From the NCBI RefSeq assembly GCF_036108815.1, contig NZ_CP107985.1, positions 4,960,001 through 5,024,000 of the forward strand: 64,000 nucleotides of DNA. Direction: 5' to 3'. Positions 1 to 8,759 of this stretch are shown here, in pieces (the stretch's first letter is position 1; each line of letters opens with the position of its first letter). Both the position numbers and the translations under genes were made by a program. The stretch comes from Streptomyces sp. NBC_00353. Lineage in GTDB: Bacteria; Actinomycetota; Actinomycetes; Streptomycetales; Streptomycetaceae. The notes under the pieces were generated by a model. That model did not search any database. It was not told the origin of the DNA and saw only the letters and a list, made by a program, of their open reading frames with translations.

Positions 1-1097
1 TCGAAACTGCGCCGGACGGGAACGCCCTCCTTGTCCGCCTTCCACAGCCACTCGGCGTATGTCGCGAAGCCCTCGTTGAGCCACATGTCGCGCCAGCTGG
101 CGGGCGTGACGGAGTCCCCGAACCACTGGTGGGCCATCTCGTGGACGAGGAGTCCCACGGTCGGCGGCCCGGGGAAGTACGGCCGGTTCTGGGTCTCCAG
201 CGCATACCCGGAGTCGTGCGGACGGCCGACGATCGCGCCGGTCGACGAGAACGGGTACGGGCCGAAGCGCTCGGCCTCCCACCGCACCACCTCGGGGATC
301 CGGGCGAGGGTCCGGGCACTCGCCGCGGCCGCCTTCGGGTCCACGGCCGTGAACACCTTGATGCCGTCGGGGGTCGTCGACGCCTTCGTGTCGAAGCGGC
401 CGACGACGAGCGTCGCGAGATAGCTCGCCATGGGTTCGGCGGTGTGCCAGTGGTACGTGGTGGTGGCGCCGGAGACCTTCCGGGAGGTCAGCTCACCGTT
501 GGAGACGGCCGTCAGCCCCCGGGGGACGGTGGCCGTGAGGTCGTACGTCGCCTTGTCGCTCGGGTGGTCGTTGCCGGGGAACCAGGCCATCGACCCGACC
601 GGCTCACCGAGCGCGACCGATCCGTCCGCCGTCCTCAGCCAGCCCTCCTTCGACCCGTCCGGATCGGTGAGGGTCAGCGGGGAGCCGGAGTAGTGGACGA
701 CCGTACGGAAGGTCCTGCCCTTGTGCAGATGGCTCTCCACCTCGGCGGCGGGGCGCAGTGTCAGCTCGCGGCCCGCCCGGTTGACGGCGGCCGGACGCCC
801 CTCGACCTGCGCGGACTCGACGGTCAGCCCGGCCAGGTCGAGGTTGAAGGCGCTGAGGTCCTGGGTGGCGCGCGCGGTGATCACGGCGGTGGAGCGGATC
901 CGCTGGGCGGCCGGGTCGACGTCGAAGGTGAGGTCGTAGTGCGTGACGTCGTAGCCGCCGTTGCCGGCCTTCGGGAAGTACGGGTCGCGCAGACCGGCGG
1001 CGCCGGGAGTGCCCTCCACACCTCCGGTCCCGCAGCCGGCGGCGAGGGAGACGACGGTGGCGGTGACGAAGGCCAGGAACAGAGCGGTGGGGCGCAC
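1..1097 (-). CDS. M1-family zinc aminopeptidase, lipoprotein (3' end beyond the left edge)
   Basis: Secreted, membrane-anchored metallopeptidase that should remove N-terminal residues from peptides outside the cell. Read on the minus strand from a GTG at 1097, the product opens with a hydrophobic signal (LFLAFVTATVVSL) ending in the lipobox AAGC. It continues through the beta-rich N-terminal domain of the M1 family. Near the left edge are the zinc site HEMAHQWFGD (HExxH) and NEGFATYAEW, which supplies the third ligand Glu. The GAMEN-like exopeptidase loop is not obvious; the equivalent position reads YALETQ. About 365 residues are visible, and the C-terminal helical domain lies outside the window. 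The GTG start is inferred because it places the signal peptide at the N terminus; no ATG in this frame is better placed. Family assignment is firm, substrate is unknown. Confidence 0.85.
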   Translation of the reverse strand, partial: MRPTALFLAFVTATVVSLAAGCGTGGVEGTPGAAGLRDPYFPKAGNGGYDVTHYDLTFDVDPAAQRIRSTAVITARATQDLSAFNLDLAGLTVESAQVEGRPAAVNRAGRELTLRPAAEVESHLHKGRTFRTVVHYSGSPLTLTDPDGSKEGWLRTADGSVALGEPVGSMAWFPGNDHPSDKATYDLTATVPRGLTAVSNGELTSRKVSGATTTYHWHTAEPMASYLATLVVGRFDTKASTTPDGIKVFTAVDPKAAAASARTLARIPEVVRWEAERFGPYPFSSTGAIVGRPHDSGYALETQNRPYFPGPPTVGLLVHEMAHQWFGDSVTPASWRDMWLNEGFATYAEWLWKADKEGVPVRRSF

Positions 1098-1144
1098 ACA
1101 GTGATCCTATGTGCGGAATGTCGGATTGACGGATCGGCGGATGC

Positions 1145-1747
1145 TCACCTCGGGTCCCTGTTCCGCAGCAGCGCCGCGATTTCCGCGAACCCGCGCCGCT
1201 CCGCATGTTCCAGCGCCGTCACCCCGTCGCCGTCCGGCAGACCGGGGGTCGCGCCCGCCGCCAGCAGCAGTTCGACGATCTCCTGGTGCGCCCGGCCGCC
1301 GTCGCCCAGGATCACGGCCTCCAGCAGGGCGGTCCAGCCGAGCCGGTTGACGTGGTCGACGTCGATGTCCGTGACGCGGAGCAGCTCGCGTACGTAACCG
1401 ACGTGGCCGCGCTCGCTCGCCGGGATCAGCGCGATGCCGCCGAACCGGTTACGGAGCTTCAGGTCGGGACCGGCCGGCAGCAGGGTGTGCAGCATCGCGA
1501 CGCTGCCGGTGACGCCGGTCGCCAGCCAGGGACTGTCCTCTCGCCGGTCCTGCGCATCCGGATCCGCGCCCGCCTCGACGAGCAGCCGGGCGAGCGGGAC
1601 ATGGTCGCCGTGCACGGCGAGGAGCAGCGGGGTGCGCCGCTCCTCATCGCGGACGTCGATGCGGGCGCCGCCCTCGATCGCGGTTCGTGCGGCATCGGTG
1701 TCACCGGTGCGCGCGGCTCGGAGGAGGTCCTGATCGAGGGTGTTCAT
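1145..1747 (-). CDS. Ankyrin-repeat protein
   Basis: A 200-residue soluble protein made almost entirely of ankyrin repeats. Repeat signatures recur along the chain: RRTPLLLAVHGDHVPLARLL at about residues 38-57, GWTALLEAVILGD around 137-149 and GVTALEHAERRGFAEIAALL near the C terminus. No signal peptide, membrane segment or catalytic domain is visible. Ankyrin stacks bind other proteins, so a cytoplasmic interaction role is likely, but the partner cannot be inferred. It lies 32 bases downstream of hbpS on the same strand and could be co-transcribed with it. The ATG at 1747 gives a full first helix (MNTLDQDLLRAARTGDTDAA), which supports this start. Confidence 0.85.
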   Translation of the reverse strand: MNTLDQDLLRAARTGDTDAARTAIEGGARIDVRDEERRTPLLLAVHGDHVPLARLLVEAGADPDAQDRREDSPWLATGVTGSVAMLHTLLPAGPDLKLRNRFGGIALIPASERGHVGYVRELLRVTDIDVDHVNRLGWTALLEAVILGDGGRAHQEIVELLLAAGATPGLPDGDGVTALEHAERRGFAEIAALLRNRDPR

Positions 1748-1779
1748 CCGCGGTTTCTCCTGGGCTGTGGTCGGCTGTC

Positions 1780-2337
1780 CTACTTGGCGAGTGCGGCGAC
1801 GCCCGCCCGGGCGAACTTCTCGTCGAGGTCGCCGCTGGGGGCACCGGCCACTCCGATGCCGGCCACCGGTGCGTCCTTGACCTGCACCGGGGCGCCGCCC
1901 GCGAGGAACAGGGTGCCAGGGATGTCCTTCAGGTTCGGGGCCTGCGCCAGGCGGCCCGCCAGCACGGAGGTGGGGGCGTTCCAGGAGACAGCGGTGTACG
2001 CCTTCTTCTCGGCGGACTCGTACGCCTGCGGGCCGGAGCCGTCGCCGCGCAGCGTCACGACGGTGTTGCCGTTCCGGTCGACGACGGCGACCGCCACACG
2101 CTGGTTCTCCTTCTCGGCGGCGTCGAGGGCGGCCCGCGCGGCCTTGATGGCGGCGGCGACGGTCAGATGGGTGGTCTGCTGGAGGTTCCGGTCCGCCGTG
2201 TCGGCCGTCACCGCGGCGGCAGGCGCAGCGGCGGGTGCGGAGGCGCTCGCGGACATGGCACCGAAGGTTCCGGCGCCGAGCGCGGCGACGGCGACGGCAC
2301 CGGTGAGGACACGGGTGCGCAGCGGCATCTTCTTCAT
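1780..2337 (-). CDS. hbpS: Extracellular haem-binding protein HbpS (GlcG/HbpS family)
   Basis: Secreted haem-binding and redox-sensing protein of about 185 residues. The start MKKMPLRTRV leads into a hydrophobic stretch and an Ala-rich export region. The mature part has the GlcG/HbpS fold signatures LTVAAAIKAARAALDAAEKE, VAVVDRNGN, a central YESAEKKAYTA segment, GGAPVQV and a C-terminal GIGVAGAPSGDLDE. In Streptomyces reticuli HbpS interacts with the sensor kinase SenS and modulates it in response to haem and oxidative stress. Here it is divergent from a senS-senR pair with 252 bases between, which matches that arrangement. A strong GAGGAG ribosome site precedes the ATG at 2337. Haem binding and SenS partnership are transferred from the known family, not shown here. 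Confidence 0.9.
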   Translation of the reverse strand: MKKMPLRTRVLTGAVAVAALGAGTFGAMSASASAPAAAPAAAVTADTADRNLQQTTHLTVAAAIKAARAALDAAEKENQRVAVAVVDRNGNTVVTLRGDGSGPQAYESAEKKAYTAVSWNAPTSVLAGRLAQAPNLKDIPGTLFLAGGAPVQVKDAPVAGIGVAGAPSGDLDEKFARAGVAALAK

Positions 2338-2589
2338 GGGGGGGCTCCTCGACGATTCGATGGCGTTCCGCCTGTGCGGTGATCCGGTCAGGCGGTCTCT
2401 GCGATCGATCCTCCGGCCGGATCCGGCCCCGTGACGTCGACGTACCGGCTCGACACCGCGCGCAGGACGGCTGACGGGCCCATCGGCCGATCGGTTGATG
2501 CGGGGGTGGCCGCCCCGGGTCACCATGGATGTATCCGCGCAGGTGAAGCAGCAGCTCTTGGGCAGTCGGCAGGGAGTAAGAGGTACGAG

Positions 2590-3894
2590 GTGGAGCACCG
2601 AACCGAAGCCACCGACCCGGATGCCCGGTGGCTCGCGCTGCTCATGCACGCCGCGTTCTTCCTGCTGCTCGGCGCGTCCCTGGCCCGCTTCCTGCTCCGC
2701 CACCCCGGCGAGGACCGAACCCCGTGGATCATCGCGCTGTCCGTCGCGCTCGCCGCGCTGTATCTGCTGGGCCCGGTGCCCGGTTCTCGCCCCACCCGGC
2801 GCCGGCTGGCCCGGCTCGGCGTGCTCGTGGCCGTGTGGATGGTGCTCGTCGTCCTCGCGCCGAGCTTCGCCTGGTGCGCGGTGCCGCTCTTCTACACCGG
2901 GCTGCGGCTGCTCCCGCCGCGCGCCGCGCTCGCCCTCGTCGCCCTGCTCACCGTGTTCGTCGTGGCCGCGCAGTTGCGGCTGGCCCACGGCTTCGACCCG
3001 AACCTGGTGCTCGCGCCCCCTGCCGTGGCAGCCACCGCGACCGCGGTCTTCGTCCACATGCAGCGCCAGGCCGCGCGCCAGCGCGAACTGATCGACGATC
3101 TGCTGCGTACCCGCCGCGAACTCGCCGCCACCGAACGCCGCGAAGGCACCCTTGCCGAACGCCAGCGGCTCTCCATGGAGATCCACGACACCCTCGCGCA
3201 GGGCCTGTCCAGCCAGCAGATGCTGCTCCAGGCCGCGGACCGCACCTGGGACGCCGACCCGGCGACCGCCCGCCGCCATGTCCGTACGGCCACCGGCATC
3301 GCCGAGCGCAACCTCGCCGAAGCGCGCCGCTTCGTCCACGACCTGGCACCGGCGGACCTCGCGGAAGGTGGCGGCCTGGAGGCGGCGCTGCGCGCACTGG
3401 CCACCCGCGAAACGGCGCAGGCCCACGGACTGTTCACCGTTCGCTGCCATGTGGAGGGGACGCCGCACGCGGCACTGCCCGACCGGGCGCAGTCCGCACT
3501 GCTGCGCATCGCCCAGGGCGCCCTGGCCAATGTGAGGGAGCACGCGGACGCCACGGAGGCCGCGCTGACACTGACCCACCTGGACGACCGGACCGTCCTG
3601 GACATCGCCGACAACGGCCGCGGCTTCACCCCGCCCGCACCGGCGGTGCCCCGTGGAAGCCACACACCGGCGTCGGCCCACCACGCCCCCCGGCGGCGCC
3701 TGCGCCGTACCTGGGGGGCGGCCGCCCTGCGTCCGCCGGCAGGCGTACGCGGCCACGGACTGCCCGCGATGCGCGCCCGGCTGCACCAGCTCGGCGGCAC
3801 GCTCACGATCGAATCGGCACCGGGCGAGGGAACCGTCGTCTCCGCCGAGGTCCCCCTGCCCGCCCCCGCCCCCTCGCCGGCGGAACCCTCATGA
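2590..3894 (+). CDS. senS: Sensor histidine kinase SenS
   Basis: Membrane sensor kinase, about 434 residues from the GTG at 2590, which follows an AAGAGG ribosome site. Five or so hydrophobic segments occupy residues 15-160. A short coiled region precedes the HisKA_3 H-box (RLSMEIHDTLAQ), whose phospho-acceptor is His199, the residue number known for SenS of S. reticuli. The HATPase_c domain follows, with the N-box region RIAQGALANVREHAD, the G1 box DIADNGRGF and the G2-like GHGLPAMRARL. A Pro/Arg-rich insert separates G1 from G2. The gene overlaps senR by four bases (ATGA), so the pair is translationally coupled. Upstream in-frame codons would extend it but lack a ribosome site. It is expected to sense redox or haem status through HbpS and to phosphorylate SenR. 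Confidence 0.9.
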   Translation: MEHRTEATDPDARWLALLMHAAFFLLLGASLARFLLRHPGEDRTPWIIALSVALAALYLLGPVPGSRPTRRRLARLGVLVAVWMVLVVLAPSFAWCAVPLFYTGLRLLPPRAALALVALLTVFVVAAQLRLAHGFDPNLVLAPPAVAATATAVFVHMQRQAARQRELIDDLLRTRRELAATERREGTLAERQRLSMEIHDTLAQGLSSQQMLLQAADRTWDADPATARRHVRTATGIAERNLAEARRFVHDLAPADLAEGGGLEAALRALATRETAQAHGLFTVRCHVEGTPHAALPDRAQSALLRIAQGALANVREHADATEAALTLTHLDDRTVLDIADNGRGFTPPAPAVPRGSHTPASAHHAPRRRLRRTWGAAALRPPAGVRGHGLPAMRARLHQLGGTLTIESAPGEGTVVSAEVPLPAPAPSPAEPS

Positions 3895-4517
3895 CCCCGC
3901 CCGCCGTACGGATCCTGCTCTGCGACGACCACGCCGTCGTACGCGCCGGACTGCTCGCCCTCCTGGGCAGCGAACCGGACATCGAGGTCGTCGGCGAGGC
4001 GGGCAGCGGCGAGGAGGCCGTCGCCCTGGCCGCCCGGCTGACCCCCGACGTCGTCCTGATGGACCTCCAACTGGGCGAAGGAATCGACGGCGTCGAAGCC
4101 ACCCGCCGCATCGCGGTCACCGGCGTCCATGTCCTCGTCCTCACGACGTACGACACCGACGCCGACATCACCCGCGCCATCGAAGCGGGCGCCACCGGCT
4201 ACCTGCTGAAGGCGGAACGCCCGGAGGAACTGTTCGCCGCGATCCGCTCGGCGGCCCAGGGCCGCACCACGCTCTCCCCGCCGGTTGCCAGCCGTGTCAT
4301 GGCCCGCATGCGCAGCCCCCTGCCGACGCTCACGGACCGCGAACGCGACATCCTGGGCCAGCTGTCCCAGGGCCTGGGCAACCGGGAGATCGCCCGGGCC
4401 CTGTTCATCAGCGAGGCCACGGTCAAGACGCACCTGGGCCGCATCTACGACAAACTCGGCGTCGACACCCGCGCAGGCGCCGTGTCCGTGGCGAAGGAGC
4501 AGCGGCTGCTGCCGTGA
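3891..4517 (+). CDS. senR: Response regulator SenR (NarL/LuxR family)
   Basis: A 208-residue DNA-binding response regulator. The receiver domain carries the acidic pocket CDDH (Asp12, Asp13), phospho-acceptor Asp58 (LMDLQL), a conserved Thr in LTTYD and Lys in YLLKAE. The C-terminal LuxR-type helix-turn-helix reads LTDRERDILGQLSQG to ISEATVKTHLGRIYDKL. Its ATG overlaps the senS stop (ATGA), giving a coupled senS-senR operon. In S. reticuli SenR controls hbpS and antioxidant genes such as the catalase-peroxidase cpeB. Autoregulation through the hbpS-senS intergenic region is a reasonable inference here, but no operator was recognised with confidence. Confidence 0.9.
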   Translation: MTPPAVRILLCDDHAVVRAGLLALLGSEPDIEVVGEAGSGEEAVALAARLTPDVVLMDLQLGEGIDGVEATRRIAVTGVHVLVLTTYDTDADITRAIEAGATGYLLKAERPEELFAAIRSAAQGRTTLSPPVASRVMARMRSPLPTLTDRERDILGQLSQGLGNREIARALFISEATVKTHLGRIYDKLGVDTRAGAVSVAKEQRLLP

Positions 4518-4639
4518 GCCGGGGCCGCCCGCGGCGAGGACCACCGGGGCGCCGGGCGCCCACGGCCCCGGGGCAGTGGGGCAGTGGGGCACCCACCGCT
4601 CCGGCGTCGGCGCACCCCCGGGCATGACACCATCGAACT

Positions 4640-5137
4640 GTGCTCGACATCGGCTACTCCCTCTCCCGACGCTTCCCCGATCCCCCGCAGACCGACTACC
4701 GCCGCGCGGACGCCCACGCCCTGCGGCACGATCTCTTCTCCGGGGACGTCTACCTCGCGGACACCAAGGCGGACCGCGAAGTATCCACAGCCTGGGGATG
4801 GGTTCCCGTGCTCGACTTCGCCTGGGCGCTCTGCGACATCGTCGAGCAGATCGACCAGGACCCCCGCGGCAGCCGTTCGCACCGGCGGCAGTTCGCCGAG
4901 CTCGACTTCACCGAATCGTCCGACCGGATGCTCTTCGAGCGCCGCTTCGGCTGGGTCGACGTCGAGGCCGACTGGATGCCCGGCGACGAGCCCCCGCTGA
5001 CCTTCAGCCACTCCCTCCTGCGCCGCGAGGCCCGCGACTTCCTGCACGACCTGATCGCGGACCTCGCCGACATGCACGAGGGGCTCGCCGACAACCCCCT
5101 GATCTGGGACCTCCAGGCCCGGTTCCCCCGCGTCTGA
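4640..5137 (+). CDS. Conserved hypothetical protein, 165 residues
   Basis: A soluble acidic protein starting at a GTG. No signal peptide or membrane segment is visible. It has several Trp and acidic patches (WGWVPVLDFAWALCDIV, FGWVDVEADWMPGDEPPL) and a C-terminal helical segment REARDFLHDLIADLADMHE. The pattern of a small protein with an N-terminal YxLSRR region and an acidic Trp-rich middle recalls small Streptomyces proteins found near immunity-like genes, but I cannot name a family. It lies 122 bases after senR on the same strand, and whether it shares that transcript is unclear. Strong third-position G/C bias and a sensible amino-acid composition support real coding. Confidence 0.7.
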   Translation: MLDIGYSLSRRFPDPPQTDYRRADAHALRHDLFSGDVYLADTKADREVSTAWGWVPVLDFAWALCDIVEQIDQDPRGSRSHRRQFAELDFTESSDRMLFERRFGWVDVEADWMPGDEPPLTFSHSLLRREARDFLHDLIADLADMHEGLADNPLIWDLQARFPRV

Positions 5138-5164
5138 CCTGTCCCGGAGGACCGGGGCAACCCT

Positions 5165-5857
5165 CTACGCCTCCACCCGCACCCCGATCTGTGCCGCGAA
5201 GGCTGGTGCCAGCTCCATCAGCTGCAGCGGGCTGATCACCGCCCCCGCCAGTCGCTCCACCCCCCGCGCGATGTCCAGCTCGGCGGCCGTCCGCAGATCC
5301 ACCGCGTCCATCCGCGCGGAGCTGAAGTCGGCCCGCTTCAACACACAGTCCCGGAACTCCACCCGCACCAGCTGCGCGTCCCCGAAGTCCGGCTCGGACA
5401 GCACACAGCTCTCGAAGACCACGTCCGTCAGCCGCGCCTTCCGCAGATTCAGGTAGTCGATCTTCCCGCCTCGCACATGCACCCGCTCCAGCACCGCACC
5501 GTGCAGCTGCACCCCGCCCAGCCGTGCGTCCACCACCTCCACATCGCGCAGCGACGCCCCCGCCAGGTCGGTGCCGACACCCCGCACCCCGGTCAGTACC
5601 GAGTCGATGAAACGCGCCCTGACCAGCTCCGTACGGTCGAGACCGCACCCCTCCAGCGCGCAGTCCATGAACCGCGCGCCCGGCCCCGACCCGTCCGCGA
5701 GGTCCACCCCCTCGAACCGCACACCGTCGTAGTCGCCGTCCGGCTCCAGTCCCTCCCCGTCGTACGGAACGAGCGGCGGCAGCCGCACCTCCGGCCGCCG
5801 CGCCGCCGCCACGACGCCCTTCCCGCCCCGGCCATCACCCCTGCTGTTACGTGCCAT
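5165..5857 (-). CDS. Pentapeptide-repeat protein
   Basis: About 230 residues. From roughly residue 40 onward the chain follows the A(D/N)LXX pattern of a right-handed quadrilateral beta-helix: VRFEGVDLADG, ARFMDCALEGCGLDRTELVRARF, DLAGASLRDVEV, LNLRKARLTDVVF, VEFRDCVLKRADFSSARMDAVDL. No signal peptide is present. Some pentapeptide proteins mimic DNA and protect gyrase from quinolones, but most have no known function and nothing here selects a role. The start at MARNSRG (5857) is preferred; an upstream ATG at 5887 would add ten residues. The C terminus (ISPLQLMELAPAFAAQIGV) forms a capping helix common to actinobacterial members. Confidence 0.85.
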   Translation of the reverse strand: MARNSRGDGRGGKGVVAAARRPEVRLPPLVPYDGEGLEPDGDYDGVRFEGVDLADGSGPGARFMDCALEGCGLDRTELVRARFIDSVLTGVRGVGTDLAGASLRDVEVVDARLGGVQLHGAVLERVHVRGGKIDYLNLRKARLTDVVFESCVLSEPDFGDAQLVRVEFRDCVLKRADFSSARMDAVDLRTAAELDIARGVERLAGAVISPLQLMELAPAFAAQIGVRVEA

Positions 5858-5965
5858 GGGCCCCATCGTGACCCACGCCACCGACAACGCCCCGCGCCGA
5901 TGTCACACATCGGCGCTTCCGGCCGTCCCCTCCATGACGCGTTCTTCGACCGAGGGGACCGGAAC

Positions 5966-7165
5966 ATGCAGCGCATCCACATCATCGGCGGCGGCCTCGC
6001 CGGGTTCACCGCAGCGATCACGGCCGCCGAGTCCGGTGCCCTGGTGACCGTCCACGAGGCCCACCACACCCTCGGCGGCCGCGCCAGGACCGCCGAAGGC
6101 CCGTATCGCACCAATGACGGACCCCACGCCCTCTACCGCCGCGGACCGCACTGGACCTGGCTCGCGCAGCGGGGTCTCCTCGGCCCGACCGTCACCGTGC
6201 CGCTGCGCCAGGCCGGCAAACTCCGCTTCCGGCTGGGCGGCGCCCTGCGCAGGACCCCGCCCCTCGCCCTCCTCCGGCTGACCCGCCGCCGGGCCGAACA
6301 CGCCCCCGTCGACACCGATTTCCGCACCTGGGCCACCGCTCAGGTCGGCGAGGAGGGCGCCCGCACGGCCGCGCATTTCGCCGCTGTCGCGCTCTACCAC
6401 CACGACCCCGGTTCGCTCTCCGCCGCGTTCGTCCAGGAGCGGCTGCGCCGCGCTGCCGCGCTGCCGCCCGAGGCCCGCTACCCGGTCGGCGGCTGGGCGC
6501 AGGTCATCGACCGGATGGCCGCGCGCGCCTGGAATCTGAGCGTCCGGATCGAGACGGCGACCCGGATCGACCCGAGCACCCTCGACCACCTGGCCCGCAG
6601 CGGCCCGGTCGTCGTCGCCACCTCCCTCGACGCCGCCCGCGGCCTGCTCCGCGACTCCACCCTGAAGTGGGACAGCGGCAGGACCGCACTGATCGACCTG
6701 GCGCTGCGCACCCGGCGCGGCGACGCGTTCGCCGTCTCCGACCTGGACGCCCCCGGCTGGACCGAACGCTTCACTGCCCAGGACCGCACCCTCGCCCCGG
6801 CGGGCCGGCAGCTCGTCCAGGGCCAGATTCCCGTCGCCCCCAGCGAGTCGAAGGCGGCCGGCATCGCCCGGGCCGAAGACCTCCTCGACCTCGGCTTCCC
6901 GGGCTGGCGCGACCGTGTCGAGTGGCGGCGCGAGGCCCTCGCCGGCGGCCGTACGGGCGCGGTCGACCGCCCCGGCACCACCTGGCGGGACCGGCCGGCC
7001 ATCGACCGCGGCAACGGGATCTACCTCGCGGGCGACCAGGTCGCCGCGCCCGGACTGCTCAGCGAGGTCTCGTTCAACAGCGGCATGGAGGCCGCCGTGC
7101 TCGCGCTCGGAGCGAGCGAACGGCCGCGGCCGGCCCGTCGGCCACTTGACCTCAAGCGGAGTTGA
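5966..7165 (+). CDS. NAD(P)/FAD-dependent amine-oxidase-type oxidoreductase
   Basis: A 399-residue flavoprotein. The N-terminal Rossmann motif IIGGGLAGFTAAITAAESGA binds FAD, followed by the amine-oxidase/phytoene-desaturase signature LGGRARTAEGPYRTNDGPHAL. The C-terminal FAD-closing motif is NGIYLAGDQVAAPGLLSEVSFNSGMEAA. It resembles the NAD(P)-binding, phytoene-dehydrogenase-like class of actinobacterial oxidoreductases; the substrate cannot be inferred. The start ATG at 5966 places GxGxxG ten residues in, and the upstream GAGGGGACC is a plausible ribosome site. It is divergent from the pentapeptide gene and precedes the MDR gene by 46 bases on the same strand, so a two-gene operon is possible. 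Confidence 0.85.
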   Translation: MQRIHIIGGGLAGFTAAITAAESGALVTVHEAHHTLGGRARTAEGPYRTNDGPHALYRRGPHWTWLAQRGLLGPTVTVPLRQAGKLRFRLGGALRRTPPLALLRLTRRRAEHAPVDTDFRTWATAQVGEEGARTAAHFAAVALYHHDPGSLSAAFVQERLRRAAALPPEARYPVGGWAQVIDRMAARAWNLSVRIETATRIDPSTLDHLARSGPVVVATSLDAARGLLRDSTLKWDSGRTALIDLALRTRRGDAFAVSDLDAPGWTERFTAQDRTLAPAGRQLVQGQIPVAPSESKAAGIARAEDLLDLGFPGWRDRVEWRREALAGGRTGAVDRPGTTWRDRPAIDRGNGIYLAGDQVAAPGLLSEVSFNSGMEAAVLALGASERPRPARRPLDLKRS

Positions 7166-7211
7166 GGTCAGAGGGTGAGCCCCGACAGCCAGTCGACCCG
7201 GGGAGCCCGCC

Positions 7212-8213
7212 ATGCACGCCGTCCGCCTCCACACCTTCGGCCCCGCCGAGAACCTCACGTACGAGACGACCGACGACCCCGTACCCGGCCCCGGCCAGGT
7301 CCGTATCGCCGTCGCCGCGGCGGGCGTGCACCTCCTGGACACCGCCCTGCGCGAGGGCATGACGGGCCCCTTCCCGGCCCCCGCCGAGCTGCCCACCGTC
7401 CCCGGCCGGGAAGTCGCCGGAACCGTCGACATGCTCGGCGAGTCCACCGACCCCGGACTGCTCGGCAACCGCGTCGTCGCCCATCTCGGCACGGCCCCCG
7501 GCGGTTACGCCGAACTCGCCGTCACCGACGCCGACAGGCTCCACCGGATCCCGCCCGGCCTCGACGAAGCCGAAGCCGTCGCCATGATCGGCACCGGTCG
7601 CACCACACTCGGCATCCTGCAGTTCACCGACCTGGGCCCCGACTCCATCGCCCTGGTCCCGGCCGCCGCGGGCGGTATCGGCACCCTGCTCGTGCAGTAC
7701 GCCAAGAACGCCGGGGCCACCGTCATAGGCCTGGCCGGCGGTCCCGCCAAGACCGCCGCGGTCAGGGCCAACGGCGCCGACCTCGCCGTCGACTACACAC
7801 TCCCCGACTGGCCCCGGCGGGTCCGCGCCCACCTGGACGGCCTCGGCCGCCGCGCCACCGTCGTCTACGACTCCGTGGGCGGCGTCACCGGCCGCGCGGC
7901 CGTCGACCTCCTCGGCAAGGGCGGGCAGCACATCGTCTTCGGCTGGTCCGGCGAAGGACTCCACAACGGGTCCCCGCTCACCTTCACCGACGAGGAACTC
8001 ACCGAACGCGGCATCACGTCCGAGAGCGTCCTCGGACCGGCGATGATGCAGAAGGCGGGCGGCCTGCGCGTCCTCGAAGAACGCGCGCTCGCCGAAGCCG
8101 CCGCCGGACGCCTGCGCCCCGCCGTCCAGCGCTTCCCCCTCGCCGAAGCGGCCGCCGCCCACCGCGCCCTGGAGACGCGCGGCACGATGGGCAAGGTCGT
8201 CCTCGTGCCGTAG
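7212..8213 (+). CDS. Zinc-independent MDR oxidoreductase (quinone oxidoreductase-like)
   Basis: A 333-residue medium-chain dehydrogenase/reductase. The N-terminal GroES-like fold contains PGPGQVRIAVAAAGVHLLDTALREG and PGREVAGTVDMLG. The Rossmann domain has the nucleotide motif VPAAAGGIGTLLVQYAKNAGA. The Cys/His zinc ligands of classic alcohol dehydrogenases are absent, which places it with NADPH:quinone oxidoreductases and zeta-crystallin relatives. The C terminus RALETRGTMGKVVLVP is typical. It follows the FAD oxidoreductase on the same strand. Convergent transcription with the GNAT gene leaves only 17 bases between stop codons. Confidence 0.85.
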   Translation: MHAVRLHTFGPAENLTYETTDDPVPGPGQVRIAVAAAGVHLLDTALREGMTGPFPAPAELPTVPGREVAGTVDMLGESTDPGLLGNRVVAHLGTAPGGYAELAVTDADRLHRIPPGLDEAEAVAMIGTGRTTLGILQFTDLGPDSIALVPAAAGGIGTLLVQYAKNAGATVIGLAGGPAKTAAVRANGADLAVDYTLPDWPRRVRAHLDGLGRRATVVYDSVGGVTGRAAVDLLGKGGQHIVFGWSGEGLHNGSPLTFTDEELTERGITSESVLGPAMMQKAGGLRVLEERALAEAAAGRLRPAVQRFPLAEAAAAHRALETRGTMGKVVLVP

Positions 8214-8230
8214 GAGGTGCCCGGCAGAGG

Positions 8231-8704
8231 TCAGCTGCCGAGCTCCGCCAGCGCCCCGTCCGTCAGCCGGTACACCGTCCACTCGTCCTGCGGCCGCGCG
8301 CCCAACGAGTCGTAGAAGGCGATGGACGGGGCGTTCCAGTCCAGCACCGACCACTCCAGACGCTCGTAACCACGCTCCACACAGATCCGCGCCAGCTCCG
8401 TCAACAGCGCCTTCCCGTGCCCGCCACCGCGCCGGTCCGGACGTACGTACAGGTCCTCCAGGTAGATGCCGTGCACCCCGCGCCACGTCGAGAAGTTCAG
8501 GAACCACAGCGCGAAGCCGACGATCTCGCCGTCCTCGTCGGACTCGGCGATGTGCGCATACGCTGCGGGCCGCTCACCGAAGAGTGCCTCGCGCAGCTGC
8601 TCCTCGGTGGCGTTCGCCTCATGGAGCGCCTTCTCGTAGTCGGCGAGCTCGCGGACCATCGCGTGAATGACAGGGACATCGGCAGCGGTAGCGGTACGAA
8701 TCAT
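8231..8704 (-). CDS. GNAT-family N-acetyltransferase
   Basis: A 157-residue acyltransferase. Beta-alpha elements of the GNAT fold are clear: MIRTATAADVPVIHAMVREL at the N terminus, then GEIVGFALWFLNFSTW, then the acetyl-CoA pyrophosphate loop VRPDRRGGGHGKALLTEL (R/Q-x-x-G-x-G/A). The C-terminal LEWSVLDWNAPSIAFYDSLGA carries the conserved Asn and Tyr region. The length and the NFSTWRGVHGIYLEDLYV segment resemble diamine (spermidine/thialysine) N-acetyltransferases, so a small amine substrate is possible but unproven. A single complete gene, monocistronic by position. Confidence 0.88.
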   Translation of the reverse strand: MIRTATAADVPVIHAMVRELADYEKALHEANATEEQLREALFGERPAAYAHIAESDEDGEIVGFALWFLNFSTWRGVHGIYLEDLYVRPDRRGGGHGKALLTELARICVERGYERLEWSVLDWNAPSIAFYDSLGARPQDEWTVYRLTDGALAELGS

Positions 8705-8759
8705 GAGGGCAGCGTAAACACGCGTCCGTCCTGTGCCGCCGCTCGCCCCTGCCCCTGCC

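Noticed and set aside
2340..3786. Upstream extension of the hbpS frame across senS
   Set aside because: Only the last 185 codons resemble a protein family. The extension lies opposite senS and lacks any domain. The ATG at 2337 has a proper ribosome site and signal peptide.
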